The notes beneath the pieces were generated by a model. The model worked only from the letters and a program-made list of their open reading frames with translations. It was not told the origin of the DNA and ran no database searches. A program made the position numbers and the translations under genes. Of a stretch of DNA of 7,029 nt, positions 1-6,076 are shown in pieces; position 1 is the first letter of the stretch, and the number at the start of each line of letters is the position of its first letter. The stretch is from an uncultured Kineosporia sp. (GTDB lineage: Bacteria; Actinomycetota; Actinomycetes; Actinomycetales; Kineosporiaceae), in the NCBI GenBank assembly GCA_937859855.1, contig CALMAR010000408.1, forward strand, positions 1 through 7,029, in the 5' to 3' direction.

Positions 1-630
1 CCGGCCGGCGCCCTGGCCGAACGGCTGGCCGGGCTCCGGCCGGGCGCGGGAAGGGCACCCACCTTTGGTGGCGTCGCGCTGGACCGGTTGCCGGAGGCCG
101 CTGTGCGCAACCGGATTCAGCTGAACGAGGCCGAACCCCGGCTGTTCAGCGGCACTCTGCGCTCGCAGCTCGATCCTTACCGGCGGCATCCGGACGACGT
201 GCTGGTCCGGGCCCTGGCTGCGGCCGACGCGCTGGACGTGCTGGAAGCACTGCCGGACGGAATGGACACCGAGGTGGAGGAACGCGGCCGCGGGTTCTCG
301 GGGGGCCAGCGCCAGCGGGTGGCCCTGGCCCGGGCGCTGGTCGCCGATCCCGAAGTACTGCTGCTGGTGGAGCCCACCTCGGCCGTGGACGCCCACACCG
401 AGGCCCGGATGGCCCGGCGGCTGCACGAGGCCCGGCAGGGCCGGACCACGGTAGTGACCACCGGCAGCCCGCTGCTGCTGCAGGAGTGCGACCAGGTGCT
501 GTTCCTGCGCGACCAGCAGGTGGTGGCGGCCGGGACCCACCGCGACCTGCTCGCCAATCCGGCCTACCGGGGCGTCGTGACCCGTGATCTGAATGAGCTC
601 GATGCCAGGCCAGGAGAGGAGGAGCCATGA
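1..630 (+). CDS. ABC exporter subunit, degenerate nucleotide-binding domain (5' end outside window)
   Basis: This is the C-terminal 209 residues of an ABC transporter half; the frame is open to base 1, so the membrane domain lies upstream of the window. The visible part is one NBD. It has an intact signature FSGGQ (295-309) followed by QRVALARAL, and a D-loop SAVD. Other motifs are degenerate. A gap-free alignment with the next gene's NBD puts PAGA (1-12) where Walker A GKST should be. The Q-loop Gln becomes Ala (130-132). Walker B reads LLLVE, with Val for Asp (367-369) and the Glu kept. The H-loop His becomes Gly (463-465). Known heterodimeric exporters often have one weak ATP site, so I infer a regulatory or structural NBD that supplies its signature motif to the partner's ATP site. 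It overlaps the next gene by 4 bp (ATGA), implying one operon and one complex. The substrate is unknown. The family call is firm; the Walker A reading rests on alignment at the window edge. Confidence 0.9.
   Translation, partial: PAGALAERLAGLRPGAGRAPTFGGVALDRLPEAAVRNRIQLNEAEPRLFSGTLRSQLDPYRRHPDDVLVRALAAADALDVLEALPDGMDTEVEERGRGFSGGQRQRVALARALVADPEVLLLVEPTSAVDAHTEARMARRLHEARQGRTTVVTTGSPLLLQECDQVLFLRDQQVVAAGTHRDLLANPAYRGVVTRDLNELDARPGEEEP
612..624 (+). promoter_or_regulatory. Ribosome binding site of the second ABC subunit
   Basis: The purine run holds AGGAG at 612-616 and AGGAGG at 617-622, inside the last codons of the upstream ABC gene and ending 4 nt before the ATG at 627. It supports ATG 627 as the start. 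With the ATGA stop/start overlap it suggests translational coupling, so that the two subunits are made in similar amounts. Confidence 0.75.
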
Positions 631-2390
631 GCGCAACCCTGCCGGTGGCCCGGCCGGACAGTGTAAGGGCCGAGGTCGCGACGCTGTTCCGGCAGCACCG
701 GCTGACCTTCATCCTGGCCACCGTGCTGCACGTCCTGACCGTCGTAGCGGCGCTGGCCGCGCCCGCCCTGCTCGGCCGTCTGGTCGACGCCGCGGTCAGC
801 CACCGGCTGACCACGGGATTCCTGGATCAGATCATGCTGCTGCTGGTCGTTGCCCTTGGCGCGCAAGGTGTTCTGGCGGCGCTGGCGTCCGGAACATCGC
901 GGATGCTGGGCGAGCGGGTGCTGGCTAGCATCCGCGAGCGGTTCATGCAGCGGATCACCGGACTGCCCCTGTCGGTGGTGGAACGAGCGGGCAGCGGTGA
1001 CCTGGTGTCCCGGACCACGACCGACGTGGAGGCGGTCAGCAACACCATGCACTGGTCGGTACCGGCCGAGATCGCCGCCACCGTCAGCATTCTGGTCACC
1101 ACCGTCGCCCTGCTGCTGGCCGGCCCGCTGATCGCGGCCGCCGCGCTGGTGGCCGCGCCGCTGCTGGTGCTGAGTACCCGCTGGTACCTGCGCCGGTCCG
1201 GGGCGGTCTACCGGGAGGAACTGGCCGCCTACGCCCAGATCAATGGGGTGATCAGCGAGACCGCGGACGCCGCGCAGACCGTCCGGGCGCTGGCTCTGCA
1301 GGGTTACCGCCGGTCGGCGGTAGATGCCTCCCTGGTCCGGATCCGGAAGGCGGAGGGGAACAGCCTCTGGTTGCGGCAGGTCTGGTTCCCCCAGCTGGAA
1401 GTCGGCTATGTACTGATGATTTCGGTGATCCTGGCCTGGGGTGGCTGGTTGTCGTTGCACGGGCACGCCACTGCGGGCCAGGTCACCACGGTCACGTTGT
1501 ATGCGGTCGCGCTCACCTACCCGCTGGACGAGATGCTGCATCACTTGGACGAATTCCAGGTCGGGGCGACGTCGCTGGCCCGGATCATCGGGGTGGGCGA
1601 GATCGCACCGGACCGCAAAGCTGGCTCCCAGCAGCCAGTTTCAGATCTGATCAGCGCCGAATCGGTGCGCTACGCCTATCGCGAGGGCCGTGACGTCCTG
1701 CACGACGTCACGCTGGCGCTGCGACCGGGCGAGCGGCTGGCCGTGGTCGGGCCGAGCGGGGCGGGCAAGTCCACCCTGGGCCGGCTGCTGGCCGGGATTC
1801 ACCCGCCGCGCACCGGCTGCGTGACGGTGGGCTCGGTGCCGCTGGTCGAGCTGCCGCTGGACGATCTGCGGGCCGAGGTGGCCCTGGTCACTCAGGAGCA
1901 TCACGTGTTCGTCGGCACCGTCGCAGACAATCTGCGACTGGCCGTGCCCGGCGCCAGCGACACCGAGCTGATCCGGGTGCTGGATTCGGTGGACGCCGCC
2001 GAGTGGGTGCAGAGCCTGCCGGAGGGGCTGGACACGGTGGTCGGCTCGGGCGGTCACCCGGTGCCGCCAGGCCGGGCCCAGCAACTGGCCCTGGCCCGGC
2101 TGGTGCTGGCCGACCCGCACACGCTCGTGCTGGATGAGGCGACGTCCCTGCTCGACCCGCGGGCGGCTCGGCACCTGGAACGCTCGTTGTCAAGCGTGCT
2201 GGACGGGCGGACCGTGGTCGCGGTGGCGCACCGGCTGAACACCGCGCACGACGCCGACCGGGTGGCGGTGGTCGAGGACGGCCGGATCACCGAGCTTGGC
2301 ACACACGAGGAGCTGATCCAGCGGGGCGGTTCCTATGCCGCACTCTGGCGAGCCTGGCGTCACGACGCCGGCAACCTGGCCCCGCTCTGA
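627..2390 (+). CDS. ABC exporter subunit, TMD-NBD half-transporter with non-canonical signature motif
   Basis: This is a complete 587-residue type IV (MsbA-like) exporter half in the inner membrane. Six hydrophobic segments lie at about 27-48, 67-88, 148-167, 168-184, 257-274 and 283-298, followed by an NBD from about residue 340. Visible NBD motifs are an A-loop Tyr351, Walker A GPSGAGKST (375-383), Q-loop Gln423, Walker B LVLDE (500-504, catalytic Glu504), D-loop SLLD and H-loop His535 in AHRLN. The signature LSGGQ is replaced by VPPGR (479-483; bases 2061-2075), while the ALAR helix after it is normal. This complements the upstream subunit, which has a good signature but a poor catalytic set. 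I infer a heterodimer with one active ATP site, made of this Walker A/B plus the partner's FSGGQ. The ATG at 627 is preceded by a strong AGGAGG. The length is normal for the family. The cargo cannot be predicted; lipids, drugs and peptides are all possible. Confidence 0.94.
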   Translation: MSATLPVARPDSVRAEVATLFRQHRLTFILATVLHVLTVVAALAAPALLGRLVDAAVSHRLTTGFLDQIMLLLVVALGAQGVLAALASGTSRMLGERVLASIRERFMQRITGLPLSVVERAGSGDLVSRTTTDVEAVSNTMHWSVPAEIAATVSILVTTVALLLAGPLIAAAALVAAPLLVLSTRWYLRRSGAVYREELAAYAQINGVISETADAAQTVRALALQGYRRSAVDASLVRIRKAEGNSLWLRQVWFPQLEVGYVLMISVILAWGGWLSLHGHATAGQVTTVTLYAVALTYPLDEMLHHLDEFQVGATSLARIIGVGEIAPDRKAGSQQPVSDLISAESVRYAYREGRDVLHDVTLALRPGERLAVVGPSGAGKSTLGRLLAGIHPPRTGCVTVGSVPLVELPLDDLRAEVALVTQEHHVFVGTVADNLRLAVPGASDTELIRVLDSVDAAEWVQSLPEGLDTVVGSGGHPVPPGRAQQLALARLVLADPHTLVLDEATSLLDPRAARHLERSLSSVLDGRTVVAVAHRLNTAHDADRVAVVEDGRITELGTHEELIQRGGSYAALWRAWRHDAGNLAPL

Positions 2391-2414
2391 CCGCTGGCTG
2401 CTGTGCGGGGCTGC

Positions 2415-2430
2415 GCTCCGCTTCCGGAGC
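2415..2430. terminator. Possible hairpin terminator between convergent genes
   Basis: GCTCCG (2415-2420) and CGGAGC (2425-2430) form a perfect 6-bp stem with a CTTC loop, in the 44-bp gap between the ABC gene stop and the valS stop. An alternative pairing, GGGCT (2408-2412) with AGCCC (2428-2432), could enclose it. There is no T-run on either side. Actinobacterial hairpins often lack one, so a bidirectional terminator is plausible but unproven. Confidence 0.4.
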
Positions 2431-2434
2431 CCGG

Positions 2435-5101
2435 CTATTGGACCGGCAGGGCGGAGAGCTGAGCCTGGAGCCGGGCGATGTCAGCACCGGCCTCGGCCTG
2501 GCGCCCGCGGACGGTGTCCACCACCTTCGGGGGCGCCTTGGCCAGAAAGGCCTCATTACCCAGCTTGACCTGCATCTTGTCCAGTTCCTTGCGGGCCGCG
2601 GCCAGATCCCGCTCCAGGCGCTTGCGCTCGGCCTCGATGTCGATCGCGCCGGAGAGGTCCAGTTCGATGGTGACCTCCCCGGCGGCCAGAGTCACCGAAG
2701 AGGTGAACCCCGGGCTGGCCGGGTCCAGCCGGGCCAGCGTCGCGATCGGGTCCGAATGCGCTGCCAGGCCAGCCTTTTCCAGGCCAGCCAGCCGGGCCGG
2801 GACCCGGGTCAGTGGCTTGACCCCCTGCTCGGCCCGGAACCGGCGCACCTCAGTGATCAGCCGCTGCAGGGTCAGCACCTCCCGCTCGGCGGCGTCGTCG
2901 CGGCGGATCCCAGCCCGGGCCGGGTCTTCGCCCGGCCAGGTGGCCACCACCAGAGACTCCGTCTCCGAACGCGTCAGCGCCGTCCAGAGCGCCTCGGTCA
3001 CGAATGGGGCGATCGGATGCAGCAGCCGCAGGACGACGTCCAGCACCTCCCCCAGAACCCGCCGGGTGGCGTGGGCGGCCCGGCCATTCGATGCGCCGGC
3101 CGCCAGCGGCACCTTGGCCAGTTCCAGGTACCAGTCGCAGAATTCGTCCCAGACGAAGTGGTAAAGCGTCTCGGTGGCCTTGGCGAACTCGAAATCCTCG
3201 TAGGCGGCGTCCACTTCGTCGATGACCGCCCGCAGCCGGGACAAGATCCATCGGTCGATGATCGAAAGCTCTTGAGGAGCAGGCAGATCACCGGCCGGCG
3301 AGGCCCCGTTCGCGGTGGCGAACCGGGTCGCGTTCCACAGCTTGGTGCAATAGTTGCGGCTCTCCTGCACCCACTCCTCGCCGATCGGCAGATCGGTGCC
3401 GGGGTTCGCCCCCCGGGCCAGGGTGAAACGCAGCGCGTCGGAACCGTAGGCATCCATCCAGTCCAGCGGGTTCACCGCGTTGCCGAAGGATTTCGACATC
3501 TTCTTGCCGTGCTGATCCCGCACCATGCCATGCAGGGCGATCACCGGGAACGGCGGGACGTCGTGCATGGCGAACCGGCCGAACATCATCATCCGGGCCA
3601 CCCAGAAGAACAGGATGTCGTAGCCGGTCACCAGCACGGAGTTCGGGTAGTAGCGGGTCAGATCGGGCGTCTGCTCCGGCCAGCCCAGGGTCGAGAACGG
3701 CCACAGCGCGCTGGAGAACCAGGTGTCGAGCACGTCGGCATCCTGGGTCCAGCCCGGCCCGGCCGGCGGCTCCTCGTCCGGCCCGGCGCAGCGCACCTCG
3801 CCACTGGAGGAGTACCAGACCGGGATCCGGTGTCCCCACCAGAGCTGCCGGGAGATGCACCAGTCGTGCATGTGATCGACCCAGGCGAACCAGCGCGGCT
3901 CCATCTCCTTCGGGTGGATCGTCACCTGACCGTCCCGGACGGCGTCACCCGCGGCCCGGGCCAGCGGCTCGACCCGGACGAACCACTGCAGAGACAGGCG
4001 TGGCTCGATCACGTCGCGGCTGCGGGAGCAGTGCCCGACCGAATGCAGGTAGGGCCGTTTCTCGGCCCCGATCCGGCCCAGCGCCTGCAGGTCTTCGCGG
4101 ACGGCGGCCCGGGCCTGGTACCGGTCCATCCCGTCGTAGCGCAGGCCGGTGCCGGTGATGGTGGCGTCCTCGGCCATCACGTTCAGGCTGGGCAGTCCAT
4201 GCCGCTGGCCGATCTCGAAGTCGTTCGGATCATGGGCCGGGGTGACCTTGACCGCGCCGGTGCCGAATTCCGGGTCGACGTGGTCGTCGGCCACCACCGG
4301 GATCCGCCGTCCGGTCAGCGGCATCTCGACCTCCCGGCCGATCAGATGCTGATAGCGCGGGTCGTCGGGGTGCACGGCGATCCCGGTGTCACCGAGCATG
4401 GTTTCGACCCGGGTGGTGGCCACCACCACCCGGGCGTCGCTCGATGAAAGGTCCCCGTAGATCAGCTCGACCAGCTCACCAGCATCCTCGGAGTGCTCGA
4501 CCTCGATATCGGACAGCGCGGTCAGGCAGGTCGGGCACCAGTTGATGATCCGCTCGGCCCGATAGATCAGGTCGTCGTCGTAGAGCCGTTTGAAGATGGT
4601 CTGGACGGCGCGGGACAGCCCGGCGTCCATGGTGAAGCGCTCGCGGGTCCAGTCGACGCCGTCTCCCAAGCGGCGCATCTGGCTGAGGATCTGCCCGCCA
4701 GACTCAGCCTTCCATTCCCAAACCTTGGCGACGAAGGCATCCCGGCCCAGGTCGTGCCGGCTCATGCCCTGTTCACGTAACTGGCGTTCGACCACGTTCT
4801 GGGTGGCGATCCCAGCGTGATCCATTCCGGGGATCCAGACCGCGTCATAACCCTGCATCCGCCGGCGCCGGGTCAGCGCGTCGATCAGGGTGTGCTCGAA
4901 CGCGTGGCCCAGGTGCAGGCTCCCGGTGACGTTGGGCGGCGGGATCACCACGCAGAACGGCGGGCGGCCCGACTCCGGCTTCGCCTCGAAGTAGCCACGT
5001 TCGACCCACCGCTGATACAGCGGCCCCTCTACCGCCGCCGGCACGAACTGGGCCGGCAGGTCAGTGGACGGGCGTGGCGGCGCCACGGGGGTCTGCGACA
5101 T
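2435..5101 (-). CDS. valS: Valyl-tRNA synthetase
   Basis: This cytoplasmic class I aminoacyl-tRNA synthetase charges tRNA-Val with valine and is essential for translation. From ATG 5101 it has 888 residues, typical for bacterial ValRS. Visible features are the HIGH-type motif in [13 protein letters not shown] (HLGH at 63-66), a CPTC pair (189-192) and a CP1 editing domain containing [19 protein letters not shown] (from about 229) and [15 protein letters not shown]. These are followed by the ValRS block [19 protein letters not shown], the KMSKS loop (534-538, in [10 protein letters not shown]) and an anticodon-binding helical domain at about 610-715. A charged coiled-coil tail (about 821-886) is the ValRS-specific tRNA arm. 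A TTG 21 nt upstream (5120-5122) would add MIRKLCS. I prefer the ATG because the residues after it look like a normal N-terminus and because a -10 hexamer overlaps the extension. The gene converges on the ABC genes; no folC follows it. Confidence 0.98.
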   Translation of the reverse strand: MSQTPVAPPRPSTDLPAQFVPAAVEGPLYQRWVERGYFEAKPESGRPPFCVVIPPPNVTGSLHLGHAFEHTLIDALTRRRRMQGYDAVWIPGMDHAGIATQNVVERQLREQGMSRHDLGRDAFVAKVWEWKAESGGQILSQMRRLGDGVDWTRERFTMDAGLSRAVQTIFKRLYDDDLIYRAERIINWCPTCLTALSDIEVEHSEDAGELVELIYGDLSSSDARVVVATTRVETMLGDTGIAVHPDDPRYQHLIGREVEMPLTGRRIPVVADDHVDPEFGTGAVKVTPAHDPNDFEIGQRHGLPSLNVMAEDATITGTGLRYDGMDRYQARAAVREDLQALGRIGAEKRPYLHSVGHCSRSRDVIEPRLSLQWFVRVEPLARAAGDAVRDGQVTIHPKEMEPRWFAWVDHMHDWCISRQLWWGHRIPVWYSSSGEVRCAGPDEEPPAGPGWTQDADVLDTWFSSALWPFSTLGWPEQTPDLTRYYPNSVLVTGYDILFFWVARMMMFGRFAMHDVPPFPVIALHGMVRDQHGKKMSKSFGNAVNPLDWMDAYGSDALRFTLARGANPGTDLPIGEEWVQESRNYCTKLWNATRFATANGASPAGDLPAPQELSIIDRWILSRLRAVIDEVDAAYEDFEFAKATETLYHFVWDEFCDWYLELAKVPLAAGASNGRAAHATRRVLGEVLDVVLRLLHPIAPFVTEALWTALTRSETESLVVATWPGEDPARAGIRRDDAAEREVLTLQRLITEVRRFRAEQGVKPLTRVPARLAGLEKAGLAAHSDPIATLARLDPASPGFTSSVTLAAGEVTIELDLSGAIDIEAERKRLERDLAAARKELDKMQVKLGNEAFLAKAPPKVVDTVRGRQAEAGADIARLQAQLSALPVQ

Positions 5102-5139
5102 GCTGCACAGTTTACGAATCAACCACCCCCGGGCTCGAA
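5102..5139 (-). promoter_or_regulatory. Inferred valS promoter giving a leaderless mRNA
   Basis: Read on the minus strand, TAAACT (5114-5109) matches the actinobacterial -10 pattern TANNNT. It is followed by 7 nt (GTGCAGC) and then the ATG at 5101, so transcription would begin at or next to the start codon. A weak -35 candidate, TTCGAG (5139-5134), lies 19 nt upstream of it. No AGGAGG-like sequence precedes the ATG, as expected for a leaderless transcript. The -10 match is seen; promoter function is inferred. Confidence 0.5.
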
Positions 5140-5176
5140 TCGCGACTGCCGCCGGCGCCCATCAGCCTGCATGATC

Positions 5177-5192
5177 GCCGGGCCGGCCCGGC
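5177..5192. repeat. 16-bp perfect palindrome upstream of valS
   Basis: GCCGGGCCGGCCCGGC equals its own reverse complement. It sits in the 173-bp gap between the DUF1295 stop (5275) and the valS start (5101), about 76-91 nt before the valS ATG. It could fold into a 6-bp GC hairpin and end transcription of the lipid genes, or act as an operator. There is no T-run after it on the minus strand. In GC-rich DNA such palindromes also arise by chance. Confidence 0.4.
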
Positions 5193-5243
5193 TTTCACGA
5201 GCGGAAAACCGAAAAACGGCGGGCCAAGTCGGCGATCTTGAAG

Positions 5244-5261
5244 AGGTGAAGGTGAAGGTGA
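5244..5261. repeat. Three tandem AGGTGA hexamers
   Basis: There are three perfect head-to-tail copies of AGGTGA at 5244-5249, 5250-5255 and 5256-5261, just downstream of the DUF1295 stop codon. On the transcribed (minus) strand they read TCACCT three times, which resembles the anti-Shine-Dalgarno end of 16S rRNA (CACCUCC). No coding role is apparent on either strand. This may be a simple slippage repeat. Confidence 0.6.
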
Positions 5262-5274
5262 GCCGGTGCCACGC

Positions 5275-6069
5275 TCAGCTGCGGCGAGGCGGGAGCGGGA
5301 TGAAACCGCTGGTGCGCTCCACATAGCTGGCATAGCCCGCCCGGCTGCGGGACAGCTGCTTCTCCATCAACGGCTTGCCGGTCTTGGCGGCCAGGAACCA
5401 GGTCATCAGAGCCGGCGAGGCGATCGTGAGCCAGGGCCAGCCGGCGTCCGCGCAGAGCAGGAACAGGCCCCACCAGACGCAGGCATCGCCGAAGTAGTTC
5501 GGGTGCCGGGTGTAGCGCCACAGCCCCCCATCCATCACCGTGCCCTGGTTGGCCGGATCGGCCTTGAACCGGGCCAGCTGAAAGTCCCCGACCGACTCGA
5601 AGAACAGCCCCAGCGCCCAGACCACCACCCCGATCCAGGCCAGTAACCCCACTCCGCCGGGTGAGACCGCGCCGGCCTGCAGCGGCAGTCCGATGAACCA
5701 GGCCATGACCGCCTGCAGCAGAAAGACTTTGCGCAGAGCAGCCAGCTTCGGGTTACCCGTGGCCTTGGACATCAGCTCGGCGTAGCGCGGATCCTCCTTC
5801 GCTCCCCGCTGCCGGATGCCGATGTAGATGCCCAGCCGCAGGCCCCAGGCGGCGGTCAGCAGCACGATCAGCAGGCGGCGCAGGCCATCACCGCCGGAGC
5901 CGATCGAGCTCAGCACCGCGACCAGAGCGATCAGGGCGAAACTCGGACCCCAGGTGACGTCGACGACGCTGAGCCGGCCCACCCGCACGGCGACCGCGAA
6001 GGTCGCCAGCTGAAGCAGGACGACGGCGGCGAGGCAGACCAGCAGTACCGGCCAGAGATCGTTCAGCAT
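5275..6069 (-). CDS. DUF1295 integral membrane protein (steroid 5-alpha-reductase-like family)
   Basis: This 264-residue multi-pass membrane protein has hydrophobic segments at about 4-27, 40-56, 64-82, 113-131, 138-157 and 195-227. The family signature is LWRYTRHPNYFGD (183-195), preceded by GDFQLARFKADP and followed by a Trp-rich helix. This block is characteristic of DUF1295 (PF06966), related to the C-terminal part of steroid 5-alpha reductases and isoprenylcysteine methyltransferases. Its reaction is not known to me; reduction or modification of a membrane lipid is an inference from the fold and from its neighbour. ATG 6069 lies 7 nt after the stop of the fatty-acid methyltransferase, so the two are almost certainly co-transcribed. 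No Shine-Dalgarno is visible, suggesting coupling to upstream translation. The frame stays open far upstream, but that stretch is only a shadow of the methyltransferase gene. The C-terminus is basic (PPRRS). Confidence 0.92.
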   Translation of the reverse strand: MLNDLWPVLLVCLAAVVLLQLATFAVAVRVGRLSVVDVTWGPSFALIALVAVLSSIGSGGDGLRRLLIVLLTAAWGLRLGIYIGIRQRGAKEDPRYAELMSKATGNPKLAALRKVFLLQAVMAWFIGLPLQAGAVSPGGVGLLAWIGVVVWALGLFFESVGDFQLARFKADPANQGTVMDGGLWRYTRHPNYFGDACVWWGLFLLCADAGWPWLTIASPALMTWFLAAKTGKPLMEKQLSRSRAGYASYVERTSGFIPLPPRRS

Positions 6070-6076
6070 GGGCGTA

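Noticed and set aside
88..90. TTG at 88 as start of the first ABC gene
   Set aside because: The same frame is open back to base 1 and the upstream codons align without gaps to the Walker A-to-Q-loop region of the partner NBD, so the gene is cut by the window edge.
564..1544. 326-codon open frame on the - strand opposite the ABC genes
   Set aside because: It is antisense to two well-supported ABC subunits, its composition is Gln/Arg/Gly-rich and it shows no family motif; a GC shadow.
2438..4447. 669-codon open frame on the + strand opposite valS
   Set aside because: It lies wholly antisense to a clear valS. The translation is low-complexity, Arg/Gly/Pro/Gln/His-rich with no recognisable domain, as expected for a shadow frame in high-GC DNA.
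5201..5219. T-rich mini-hairpin (CCG-TTTTT-CGG-TTTT on the minus strand) as an intrinsic terminator
   Set aside because: The stem is only 3 bp, or 4 with a wobble pair, and the T-run partly forms the loop; too weak to call.
4817..5326. 169-codon + strand frame spanning the valS 5' end and the intergenic gap
   Set aside because: Most of it is antisense to valS, no ribosome binding site or family motif is apparent, and the gap portion holds repeats and an inferred promoter instead.
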